A stretch of 64,000 nucleotides of DNA, from the NCBI GenBank assembly GCA_023251875.1, contig JAHEXY010000003.1, positions 248,001 through 312,000 of the forward strand. Direction: 5' to 3'. Made by a program: the position numbers and the translations under genes. A model generated the notes under the pieces. The model saw nothing but the letters and a program-made list of their open reading frames with translations. It ran no database searches and was not told the origin of the DNA. Origin of the DNA: Bacteroidota bacterium. Its GTDB lineage: Bacteria; Bacteroidota; Bacteroidia; JAHEXY01. Positions within the stretch are counted from its first letter, which is position 1. Every line of letters starts with the position of its first letter. This document shows positions 18,173 through 27,321 of this stretch, piece by piece.

Positions 18173-21100
18173 ATGAAATATTTTGCTGTAATACTTGTTT
18201 GGCTACTGTCTTTACAGGCAATGGCCCAAAAACCAAATATATATTTTGATTCAGAAAAAGAGTATAAAAAAGGATTAGAACTTTTTCAAAAAGAAAAATA
18301 CGGCTCTGCTCAAAAGTATTTCGATAAAACTTCTATGCAAATAGGAGATCAAAATTCTGAAATAAAAATCAATGCTGAATTTTATTCCGGCTTATGCGGA
18401 CTAGAGCTATATAACCCCGATGCGGATTTATTACTTATTGAATTTATTCATAAATATCCCGAACATCCTAAAGCAAGGTTAGCCAACTATTTTTTAGGAA
18501 AATATTATTTTAGAAAAAGTAATTACGAGGAAGCTGCAAAATGGTTTGAGAATGTTGATCCAACAGATTTAGATGAAAAACAATCATCAGAATATTATTT
18601 TAAATATGGCTACACCAGTTTTATGCTCAAAAAAAATGAACAAGCAAGTAACCTTTTTGGTAAAATAAAAGATATCAGTAGCCTCTATTCTCCATTTGCA
18701 CAATATTATTATGGTCATATAGCCTATGTATCACAAAAATACGATGCAGCTCTTTTTAGTTTTTTACAATTATACAATCAACCCTCCTCATCATCAACGC
18801 TTTTTTCAAAACCTCAAGATTATAACAATTTCAAATCAACCGTTGCTTTGTATATTGCCCAAATTTATTACCTGCAACAAAAATACAATGAACTTATCGG
18901 TTTTGTTTCTCCCTTGCTTGATTCTATTAGTTCAAAAAGAAGGCCTGAAATTGCCCATTTAGTAGGAGATGCTTATTATAAAACAGGACGTTATGGCAAA
19001 TCAATTCCTTACCTAAAAGAGTTTGTGAAAGGAGCAAGCAGAGTTGAAAGAGCTGATGAATATGAATTAGCTTATGCTTATTATAAAAACGAACAATGCG
19101 AAGAAGCCATTCATTATTTTTCGGGTATAACCAATAAAGAAGATTCTCTCACACAATTGGCGTATTACCACATGGCAGATTGTTATTTAAAGAGTGGGAA
19201 CAAACAAAATGCCCGCAACGCATTTGAATCTGCCTCACATTATTCTTTTGATAAAGAATTAATGGAAGATGCCTTATTTAGCTACGCTAAACTATCGTAT
19301 GAATTGTCATTTAATCCCTATAATGAGGCCATTATTGCGTTACAAGATTATCTTGATAAATATCCTAATTCACCAAGACATGATGAAGCTAAAGAATATT
19401 TAGTAAGTATTTATCTTACCACAAAAAATTACAAAGAAGCATTAAAATCAATTGAAGATATTAAAACACTAAGCCCTGCATTAAAAAATGTATATCAAAA
19501 AATTGCCTTTAACCGTTCTGTTGAACTTTTTAATAATGCCCAGTACGATGAAGCATTGAAACATTTTGATAAAGCTCTTAAATATCCGCTCGACAAAGAA
19601 ATTAATATTGAAGTGCTTTATTGGATAGCAGAATGTTATTACAGAAAAATGCAATATGAACAGGCCATAGAAAAGTACCAAACATTTCTTGCTGCACAGG
19701 GAGCTACAAATATGTCACAATTTGTTATCACTAAATACAATATTGGATATGCTTATTTTAAATTAAAAGACTATAAAAATGCTATTAATTCATTTAGAAC
19801 ATTTGTTAAAGAGGCCAGTAATGAAGACGGAAAAAATATTAGTGATGCCCTAGTTCGTACTGCTGATAGTTATTTTATTCAAAAAGATTATGAAAATGCT
19901 TATGATTACTACAATCAAGTTGTAAGTAAAAATAATCTTGCAACCGATTACGCTCTATTTCAAAAAGGGTTTGTAGCAGGCTTGCTTAATAAAGCAGAAC
20001 AAAAAATTAGCATCATGCAAAATGTATTGAGCCAATTCCCAAAATCTGATTATAGAGACGATGCCACCTATGAAATTGCAAAAACTTACCTCATATCATC
20101 AAAGCCTGATGAAGCCTTTTCCTATTATAAACAATTAGTTGATAATTTTAAAAACAGCAGCTATTTAAGTACTGCCATGCTTCAAATGGGACTCATTCTT
20201 TATAACCAACAAAAAGATGAGCAAGCCATGGAAATATTTAAAAAAGTAATATCTCAATTTCCCGCAACGCAAGATGCAAAGCAAGCATTAGTAAGTATTA
20301 AAAATATATGTGTAGATAATGGAAAAACAAAAGAATACTTTGATATAGCTATAAATATTCCATTTGCTGATGTTTCAAAAGCTGTACAAGATTCAACAAC
20401 TTATGAAGCAGCAGAAAAACAATATATGAAAGGCGATTGCGCCCATTCAGGTACAAATTTTAACAGTTATATTGAAAAATTTCCTGATGGTGTATTTATT
20501 TTAAATGCCTCTTTTTACAAAGCTGAATGTGATTATAAATTACACGATTACGACCAAGCATTAAAAGGCTATGATTTTGTAACATCCAAACCTAAAAGCA
20601 TTTTTACGGAATCTGCCTTAGTAAGAAGCGGCAAAATTTACTACTCTAAAAATAATTGTGAAGAAGCCCTTATGCGTTATTTATTACTTGAAGAAATAGC
20701 CGAAATTTTAAAAAACAAAATAGATGCTCAAATTGGTGTTATGCGATGTAGTTTTAATTCATCTAATTACAGCATGGCCATGGAATATTCACAAAAAATA
20801 GTGCATGCAGAAAAAATAGAGCCCGAAATAATGGGAGAAGCTTATATGATTACTGCTAAATCCTATTTACAACAAAATAATTTGGATAGTGCTTATGCCG
20901 CATTTCAAAATACAATACGTATTTCTAAAAATGAATTAGGGGCAGAGGCACAATACAATATTGCCAACATTTTATTTCTTGAACATAAATACAAAGAATG
21001 TGAGAAAAAGATATTTCAATTAAGTAATGACATTTCTTCTTACGCCTATTGGCTTGCAAAAAGCTTTATTCTTTTATCCGATAATTACATTATGCAAAAT

Positions 21101-21289
21101 GATACTTTTCAAGCTAAGCATACACTTGAAAGCGTTATTGAAAATTACGAAAATACCACTGACGATATTTTACAAATTGCTAAAAGTAAGTTGGAAAAGA
21201 TTGGAACTTCAGATAAAAACGAAAACAAAAACAGTTCAACAGAACCAATGGAAATTGAATTAAATGGTGATAATAAAAAAAATAAATAA
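18173..21289 (+). CDS. Large TPR-repeat protein (periplasmic, YbgF/BamD-like organisation)
   Basis: 1038 residues with signal peptide MKYFAVILVWLLSLQAMAQ and tetratricopeptide units along nearly the whole length (for instance YYFRKSNYEEAAKWFENV, AYFKLKDYKNAINSFRTF, IAKTYLISSKPDEAFSYYKQ). The tail is Lys/Asn/Glu rich. Proteins of this size and pattern are common in Bacteroidota next to an outer-membrane barrel gene, as here, and probably form a periplasmic scaffold. The barrel gene follows after a 97 bp gap filled by an R1 repeat, so the pair is likely an operon. Confidence 0.85.
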   Translation: MKYFAVILVWLLSLQAMAQKPNIYFDSEKEYKKGLELFQKEKYGSAQKYFDKTSMQIGDQNSEIKINAEFYSGLCGLELYNPDADLLLIEFIHKYPEHPKARLANYFLGKYYFRKSNYEEAAKWFENVDPTDLDEKQSSEYYFKYGYTSFMLKKNEQASNLFGKIKDISSLYSPFAQYYYGHIAYVSQKYDAALFSFLQLYNQPSSSSTLFSKPQDYNNFKSTVALYIAQIYYLQQKYNELIGFVSPLLDSISSKRRPEIAHLVGDAYYKTGRYGKSIPYLKEFVKGASRVERADEYELAYAYYKNEQCEEAIHYFSGITNKEDSLTQLAYYHMADCYLKSGNKQNARNAFESASHYSFDKELMEDALFSYAKLSYELSFNPYNEAIIALQDYLDKYPNSPRHDEAKEYLVSIYLTTKNYKEALKSIEDIKTLSPALKNVYQKIAFNRSVELFNNAQYDEALKHFDKALKYPLDKEINIEVLYWIAECYYRKMQYEQAIEKYQTFLAAQGATNMSQFVITKYNIGYAYFKLKDYKNAINSFRTFVKEASNEDGKNISDALVRTADSYFIQKDYENAYDYYNQVVSKNNLATDYALFQKGFVAGLLNKAEQKISIMQNVLSQFPKSDYRDDATYEIAKTYLISSKPDEAFSYYKQLVDNFKNSSYLSTAMLQMGLILYNQQKDEQAMEIFKKVISQFPATQDAKQALVSIKNICVDNGKTKEYFDIAINIPFADVSKAVQDSTTYEAAEKQYMKGDCAHSGTNFNSYIEKFPDGVFILNASFYKAECDYKLHDYDQALKGYDFVTSKPKSIFTESALVRSGKIYYSKNNCEEALMRYLLLEEIAEILKNKIDAQIGVMRCSFNSSNYSMAMEYSQKIVHAEKIEPEIMGEAYMITAKSYLQQNNLDSAYAAFQNTIRISKNELGAEAQYNIANILFLEHKYKECEKKIFQLSNDISSYAYWLAKSFILLSDNYIMQNDTFQAKHTLESVIENYENTTDDILQIAKSKLEKIGTSDKNENKNSSTEPMEIELNGDNKKNK

Positions 21290-21295
21290 TATTAT

Positions 21296-21384
21296 GAGCA
21301 GTTCTAAAAATTACAATTTATGTCCCTCTCTTAGAGAGGGATTAAGGGAGAGGAAGCTAAAAAACATAATTTTTAGAACTGCTC
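21296..21384. repeat. R1 nested palindrome, long form with 18 bp perfect terminal inverted repeats
   Basis: The arms GAGCAGTTCTAAAAATTA (21296-21313) and TAATTTTTAGAACTGCTC (21367-21384) are perfect reverse complements. Inside is a second hairpin CCCTCTC-TTA-GAGAGGG (21324-21340) and a GGGAGAGG direct repeat of its arm. The element begins 6 bp after the stop of the TPR gene and ends 2 bp before a TTG that starts a clean signal peptide, so it fills the gap between the two genes. Confidence 0.9.
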
Positions 21385-21386
21385 TT

Positions 21387-23042
21387 TTGAAAAACATAAG
21401 CTTATTATCTATAATGCTGCTTTTAAATTATAGCACCTTACTTTATGCACAAAGTGATGAAGATAATGGTTCCCTCACAAAAGAAATTAATGTGGTGAAG
21501 CCTTACGAGCCCGTAATTAATGACGCCTTTAAAATTAGCTTAACACCTCAATTACATGATTCTATTCAGGCAACCAAAGAATTTGGATATATGTTAAAAC
21601 CTAAAATTGGTAATACTTCGTTTTCTCCCGAACCTATTGATGCCGTAAAATTAAAAGGAGAATTACTAAATAAATTATACAAATGCCATATAAGGTTAGG
21701 CATGGGAACATACAATACACCCTATGCAGAAGCTTGGATTCATAATTTAAGATCAACAAAATATTCTATTGGTGCTCATGCAAGGCATTTATCGTCATTT
21801 GGAACCATTGATAATGTTGGATACAGCGGTTATGGCGAAAACAATATTAACGTATATGGAAAAAAGTTTTATAAAGACGCTGTTTTAGCAGCCGATTTAA
21901 GTTATAATTATCATAAAATACATTTCTATGGCTTCTCTACCAATGACACTACAATTGACAAAACAGATATCAAACAAATATTTAATTATTTTGAAGGTAA
22001 AGCCCGCTATTACAGTACAACCAATGATGAAAAAAAATTATCCTACAATGCAGGACTTAAATTTCATTATCTATCTGATTCGTATCAAACTTCTGAAAAT
22101 AATTTTATAGCTGATGCTACATTTGGAAGAACTTTAGAATCATGGCGTATTGAAGGCAATGCACAACTCTATTACAATCATTTATCCTCAGCCATAGATA
22201 CAATGGGGGAATTTACATTAAGCTTAAATCCTCAGATCATTACTAAAAATGACAAACTATTCTTTGGCATAGGTATTTCACCTTGTTTGGATGCTGATTC
22301 TACCGCGCATCTTCATTTTTATCCCAATGTTAATGCCAGTTATAAGCTCGTAGGAGATTTTGTTTCTATTTATGCTTCATTAAAAGGCCAGTTAAAACAG
22401 AATAATTTCAAAACTACTTCTGATGAAAATCCATTTATTGTATCATCGCCTTTATTAATGCCTACAAACGAAAAATTAATGGGAACAATAGGGAGCAAAG
22501 GCCTTATAGGATTATATATTCCTTATGATGTGCATGTTTCTTATGGTACCATTGAAAACATGTTATTTTATATAAACGATACTAATGATATTGTACACAA
22601 TAGATTTAATATGATTTACGATACAGTTCAATTGTTACAGATTCATGTACAAGCAGCCTATCAAAAAATTGAGCAACTAAAAATAATAGCTAAAGGAGAT
22701 TATTTTCATTACACCTTAAAAAATGAATTGTATGCTTGGCATAAGCCTACTTTTACGATGACCTTATCTGCTGAATATTTATTACAAGATAAAATTATTG
22801 CAAAAGCAGATATTATTGGAATGAATAACTTTTATGCTAAAACTTTTGATGCTACAGGCAATGTAGTTCCTGTAAAATTAAAAGGCATTGTTGATATCAA
22901 TCTTGGGCTTGAATACCGATACACAGAAAGAATGTCGGCATTTTTTACCATTAATAATTTACTTTCTACGCGTTATCAACGTTGGTATAATTATCCGAAT
23001 CAAAGAATCTTATTATTGTTAGGAGCTTCTTTTTCGTTTTAA
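21387..23042 (+). CDS. Outer-membrane beta-barrel protein (TonB-dependent-receptor-like), partner of the TPR protein
   Basis: The mature part begins QSDEDNG and soon shows NVVKPYEPVINDAFKI, a motif I associate with barrel proteins encoded beside large TPR proteins in Bacteroidota. The rest alternates beta strands and ends in FSF, fitting outer-membrane insertion. I prefer the TTG at 21387, which gives the 21-residue signal peptide (M)KNISLLSIMLLLNYSTLLYA. The longer frame from ATG 21264 or 21294 would have to translate through the R1 repeat and overlap the TPR gene, placing some 40 odd residues before the signal. Function unknown; no plug domain is obvious. Confidence 0.78.
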   Translation: MKNISLLSIMLLLNYSTLLYAQSDEDNGSLTKEINVVKPYEPVINDAFKISLTPQLHDSIQATKEFGYMLKPKIGNTSFSPEPIDAVKLKGELLNKLYKCHIRLGMGTYNTPYAEAWIHNLRSTKYSIGAHARHLSSFGTIDNVGYSGYGENNINVYGKKFYKDAVLAADLSYNYHKIHFYGFSTNDTTIDKTDIKQIFNYFEGKARYYSTTNDEKKLSYNAGLKFHYLSDSYQTSENNFIADATFGRTLESWRIEGNAQLYYNHLSSAIDTMGEFTLSLNPQIITKNDKLFFGIGISPCLDADSTAHLHFYPNVNASYKLVGDFVSIYASLKGQLKQNNFKTTSDENPFIVSSPLLMPTNEKLMGTIGSKGLIGLYIPYDVHVSYGTIENMLFYINDTNDIVHNRFNMIYDTVQLLQIHVQAAYQKIEQLKIIAKGDYFHYTLKNELYAWHKPTFTMTLSAEYLLQDKIIAKADIIGMNNFYAKTFDATGNVVPVKLKGIVDINLGLEYRYTERMSAFFTINNLLSTRYQRWYNYPNQRILLLLGASFSF

Positions 23043-23058
23043 AGATAGGATACAAACA

Positions 23059-24759
23059 TTAATTTAAAGTTATCTTACCCAGCCAAAGATGTTTGGTTAC
23101 ATTAACACTTGAAAAGAGAAAAACAGGAAGGCAATGCATGTTGTCTTCATTTTTAAATTCACAGTCACTCTGAAATAAATCATCTCCCAAATTTATTCGT
23201 TCAAAATCATTATTGTTTTTATCACAAGATAAGATGGCCAAATATTCTTTACTAGATGAAAGACTAAGCATTGAAGAAGGTTTATTAGGCACACTTATTT
23301 CTTTTATTTCTTCGGTGCATTTGTGATTAATCGCAAGATTTTCATTAGCAATATTATCATTTATTAAATAATACTCTTTATCTTTTGTTGTATAATACGA
23401 GTAACATTTTTTTTCATAACTAGTCATGTCATAGCCACTCTTAGTTACTACCACATTCATGGGTATTTCTTTAAGAGATTCTATTTCATATTTATCTTTT
23501 GATAGTTTTATATTAAAAATATTTTTATTAGACACTTCATCTTCTACATTAGGGAGTGCACCCGCTGATGATAAATAATAAATTCTTGTAATCGATTGCA
23601 CATGCGTTAAAAGATTGATTCCCTCATCATCAATTATTACTTCATCTAAAAGCAAATTATTAATTTCTTCTTTTGAATTTTTATCCTTTAAAGGCAAATT
23701 GTATTTTGAGCTTAATTCATTCGACAAATCAATGTTAACATAGTCTTTAATTTTACCTTCGGTTGTACATTCTCCAAATAAGATACCCTCAACAGAAAAA
23801 GATAAATCTTTCTTTCTTAATCCACTTTCTGTATATACTTTTCTCATGTAGTTTTTCCTGTTGCAAATGCTGCTATAAGGACCTACAACAAGTAGGTTGT
23901 CATCTTTAAAGGCATATCTTAAATCCATAATATTGTTGAACTCTTTATCTTCATCAACAATATCATTTTCGGGATTATTTTCTCCTGCAACATAAGCTCT
24001 ATTGTTCCATATAAAATTATATTCATCCTTACTGTTTTTATTAGGTGAAAAGGTAAGTATGTTTACATTACCATCGTTATTAACAGCAATATCTCTTAAA
24101 ATAGAACCATTTTCATCTTTATTGGTATACGGAGATTTTATAACATCACTCAAACTATTTAAGCTCTGGTCAAATACTTTAAAATAAACCTGATCAATAA
24201 ATGTATTACCCATTTGCATATACCCCATCCCAACAATAGCATCCTTGGCATCATAACTTTCGCGATAATAGGTCATGTCTTTTTTTGAATAAAACAGAAT
24301 TTTACTTTTATCGGGAGATAATTTATAACCGTATGTCATAAAGGTTGATGTAGGCATTTCTCCTAATAATATAAGATCATTCCCCAATTCCATATTATTA
24401 ATATCAAATGACTCACAATAAAGGTTTATATAACGATTGCCATCTGATTTTTTAAAATATTTGAATCCTAAAAAATAAAACTTGTTATTAAGTTCAAATA
24501 TATCTAAAGGCCATACCTTTTTATTCTCCTTATTTTTTATTTTTATTTTAGCTGTTTCTAACAATTTAAAATCCTTATCGGTTTTAATGATTTTACTATT
24601 TCTAGATGTACTAAATACATAATCTCCATTTTTTGATTGTGATAGAAATTTTGTTTCCGACACATCTATTCTATCGCCTAAAACTAAAGAGATGCTATTT
24701 CCAGCAATAGAAACTCTAAAGATGTGAAGTACTAAAACAATTAAAAATATTTTTTTCAT
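23059..24759 (-). CDS. Exported propeller-like protein, paralogue 2 of a tandem pair
   Basis: 566 residues with a signal peptide (about 1-19) and a beta-rich body without a named domain. It matches its upstream neighbour in layout: DxxF/N-L-x-x-x-K strands near 60, INLYCESFDINNMEL against ISLYCHDINKSTLEV, YKLSPDKSKILFYS against YKLSPDSSTILVSY, and NNDGNVNIL against DNDGNVYVL. Last gene of a six-gene minus-strand envelope operon, 20 bp after its paralogue. Role unknown; secreted or periplasmic by its signal peptide. Confidence 0.72.
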   Translation of the reverse strand: MKKIFLIVLVLHIFRVSIAGNSISLVLGDRIDVSETKFLSQSKNGDYVFSTSRNSKIIKTDKDFKLLETAKIKIKNKENKKVWPLDIFELNNKFYFLGFKYFKKSDGNRYINLYCESFDINNMELGNDLILLGEMPTSTFMTYGYKLSPDKSKILFYSKKDMTYYRESYDAKDAIVGMGYMQMGNTFIDQVYFKVFDQSLNSLSDVIKSPYTNKDENGSILRDIAVNNDGNVNILTFSPNKNSKDEYNFIWNNRAYVAGENNPENDIVDEDKEFNNIMDLRYAFKDDNLLVVGPYSSICNRKNYMRKVYTESGLRKKDLSFSVEGILFGECTTEGKIKDYVNIDLSNELSSKYNLPLKDKNSKEEINNLLLDEVIIDDEGINLLTHVQSITRIYYLSSAGALPNVEDEVSNKNIFNIKLSKDKYEIESLKEIPMNVVVTKSGYDMTSYEKKCYSYYTTKDKEYYLINDNIANENLAINHKCTEEIKEISVPNKPSSMLSLSSSKEYLAILSCDKNNNDFERINLGDDLFQSDCEFKNEDNMHCLPVFLFSSVNVTKHLWLGKITLN

Positions 24760-24779
24760 TATTTATATAACTATAGATT

Positions 24780-26390
24780 TTAATTAACCGAAGCACCTGA
24801 AGTTTTTCCGGCACTAAATATGAACTTACCCAATCGAGATTTTTTACGCTTTAAGCTAATTACCAGCATTTCATTTTCACCTACATTTTTACTCACCTTA
24901 GGCCTAATTTTAACGTCTGTATCTTTATTTTCTATCAATACTCTTTTTGCCACTTTTCCATGTTCATCAACTTCTGCAACTGCAATTACAGATGCTCCTA
25001 AACCAAAATGTATAGCATTTTTATTGCCTTTCATTTCATCTTCCATGAGTTTGGTATAATCATTAAAAACAAAATACAATTTGTTATTTGTAGGAATTAA
25101 AGAATAAGATAAATAATAGCCTCCATCATCAGTTGAAACTTGTGTTTTAGGCACTTTACTTGCCCAATTAATTTTTCCTTCAGATGTTAAATTAATAACC
25201 ATAACGTCATTATAGTGGTAATGATAATGTGTATGAGGATATCCTTTACTATCATAATAAGTAGAAATAGTCACATAATATTGTTCAGCAGTTAGTGTAG
25301 TACTACCATCAGCATTGCTTAAAATATGGTCAAATTTATAATTGCTAAGTTCAACACCTTTTTCTGCTTTTTTTTCGCTCATAAAATTTTCTAGAAATTT
25401 TTTATCAAATTCCTGAACATTTCTGCTTTCGATTACTTGATCTTCATTATTTACGGTTGTATGAAAAATTCCTTTAATGCTATAATTTCCTTTTTCAGAA
25501 TAAAATCCGGTTGCGGTAACATTACCATCTTCTGCAATAGCAATACCCATATCGGTAATAAATTTATCATTCAAATTAAAAACATAATTGGCCACTTCAC
25601 CTTCTTGCCTATAGGTAAGCAAACGATATTCGTAATTGGGTTTACCCGATCTTCTCATTTTTCCTTTTTCTTGATACAATAAACCCAATACATACACATT
25701 TCCATCGTTATCCACTTTATAATCTTCTACAGAAAATAATTTATCCTCGTAAGGTAATTTCACTTCTTTTTTCCATAGTTCTTTAAAATCACTATCATAA
25801 ACAATAAAACCCAAGCCTTCTTTATCGTCTTTTTTATCATAGGGTAAATTATAAGAAACTAGAATAGTAGAGGAATCTGGTGATAATTTATAACTAAAAT
25901 CACGCTCATTATTTTTACCCTTGTATTTTACCTCAGCAATTTTTTTAGGATCAGCACTTACTTCTAAAGTACTTTTATTAATATCATGGCAATACAAACT
26001 AATTTTATCGGCTTTGTAGTTATCATAAGTAGAAAGCATGTATAATTTATCACCCAACTCAATAAAACTCCATAAATCTGTTTTTTCCTGTCCATTCTGA
26101 GGATCTACGTCTGCAGATTTTACCAAGTTTAAATTCTTATCAAAATAAGTCAGTGTTGGATCCGTAAATCGAAAACCCATTACACTCGAATATTTATCTT
26201 TGAGTATATAATACCCACCTTCATCTTGTCCAATAATTTGATCTAATGCCGAACGGTGAAACATTTTATCTTTTTCTTCATTACCCCATTTTACTTTAAC
26301 GTTTTTTATAGAGCTTATGGTACTTTGAGCTATTGCTAATTGAAAAGACAAAATTGAAACAAGAAAAGTAAATGTGTATCTGGTTTTCAT
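24780..26390 (-). CDS. Exported propeller-like protein, paralogue 1 of a tandem pair
   Basis: About 536 residues from ATG 26390, which begins the signal peptide MKTRYTFTFLVSILSFQ ending in AIAQ; the longer frame from 26426 adds 12 residues before it and is unlikely. The body carries blade-like units (DNDGNVYVLGLLY, IAEDGNVTATGFY, NADGSTTLTAEQYY) suggesting a beta-propeller. The C-terminal stretch VISLKRKKSRLGKFIF is basic. It is related to the next gene, so the pair arose by tandem duplication and then diverged strongly. No enzyme motif is seen. Confidence 0.74.
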   Translation of the reverse strand: MKTRYTFTFLVSILSFQLAIAQSTISSIKNVKVKWGNEEKDKMFHRSALDQIIGQDEGGYYILKDKYSSVMGFRFTDPTLTYFDKNLNLVKSADVDPQNGQEKTDLWSFIELGDKLYMLSTYDNYKADKISLYCHDINKSTLEVSADPKKIAEVKYKGKNNERDFSYKLSPDSSTILVSYNLPYDKKDDKEGLGFIVYDSDFKELWKKEVKLPYEDKLFSVEDYKVDNDGNVYVLGLLYQEKGKMRRSGKPNYEYRLLTYRQEGEVANYVFNLNDKFITDMGIAIAEDGNVTATGFYSEKGNYSIKGIFHTTVNNEDQVIESRNVQEFDKKFLENFMSEKKAEKGVELSNYKFDHILSNADGSTTLTAEQYYVTISTYYDSKGYPHTHYHYHYNDVMVINLTSEGKINWASKVPKTQVSTDDGGYYLSYSLIPTNNKLYFVFNDYTKLMEDEMKGNKNAIHFGLGASVIAVAEVDEHGKVAKRVLIENKDTDVKIRPKVSKNVGENEMLVISLKRKKSRLGKFIFSAGKTSGASVN

Positions 26391-26461
26391 ACGTATTAGA
26401 TTAATTATATTTAATTGATTCTTCAATAAAATTGATTGCTAATTTGTAACCACTATATTAT

Positions 26462-27319
26462 CTATTTAATAAGATATCCTATCCCAAAATCTAGTTGTAA
26501 TAAATTTTTATTTAATAAGTGATTTTTTGCAGTATATTCAAAATAATTTTGCTCAGTTAAATGATTTCCGTATTCATTATTAAATATATTAAGAAGTCCA
26601 CCTAACTCCCAACCTAATTTTACACCATATCGACAAGTCAAATTTTTATATAGGACACGTTGAGTTCCAAAACCGGCATTAAGCAAATAAACACTATTCC
26701 ACTTTTTTAGAGTATAAGGAATAGAGGAGGACGATACCGTACTGGAAGAATAATAACTATTATAATAATAATCGTAATAATCACTAATACTCATTTGATC
26801 ACTTACCGTTAATTTGTATGCAATTCTTTCAATGCCTATATCAAAGAAATTTCCGAGCGGAGCCAATCCTTTATTTTTATAATAAGCCCTATAATGTATA
26901 CCTAAATTGTAAGCAAACATTTTTGTTTCATCAACGGGTTCTGCATATACAGTTTCATCATTACTAAAACCAAACCAAGATGCAGTATTGGTATATGAAA
27001 AAACATCTTTGGTTTCAATTTTACTAAAAAAAACAGATGTATTTGCAATAACACTTGAATGACGACCCAAAACATATTCAAGACCTATACCGTTTTTAAT
27101 TGTAGGCCTTGGGGCCGTCCAAGTAGATTCAGATGAAGATGAATAAGAGTCGCCAAAATATTCTCCAATATGAGTATACTTAAATAAATTATGATAGAAA
27201 TTAAAATCATAGGTTACGTTTAATCTTTTTCCTCTATAGCCGGGCACCTGCGCACTCACATGAATAGTAAACAGCAGACATATTGCAATAATAAAAATAG
27301 TAGAATATTTTTTCAACAT
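26462..27319 (-). CDS. Outer-membrane beta-barrel-like protein, Tyr/Ser-rich
   Basis: 285 residues with signal peptide (1-23, ending VSAQ). The body alternates aromatic and polar residues (LNVTYDFNFYHNLF, AYNLGIHYRAYYK, LLQLDFGIGYLIK at the end), as expected of an outer-membrane barrel of about eight to ten strands. The loop around 180-205 is extremely Tyr/Ser rich (SDYYDYYYNSYYSSSTVSSS). It follows the M48 peptidase gene after 2 bp, so the two are cotranscribed. No family name can be given. Confidence 0.75.
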   Translation of the reverse strand: MLKKYSTIFIIAICLLFTIHVSAQVPGYRGKRLNVTYDFNFYHNLFKYTHIGEYFGDSYSSSSESTWTAPRPTIKNGIGLEYVLGRHSSVIANTSVFFSKIETKDVFSYTNTASWFGFSNDETVYAEPVDETKMFAYNLGIHYRAYYKNKGLAPLGNFFDIGIERIAYKLTVSDQMSISDYYDYYYNSYYSSSTVSSSSIPYTLKKWNSVYLLNAGFGTQRVLYKNLTCRYGVKLGWELGGLLNIFNNEYGNHLTEQNYFEYTAKNHLLNKNLLQLDFGIGYLIK

Positions 27320-27321
27320 AT

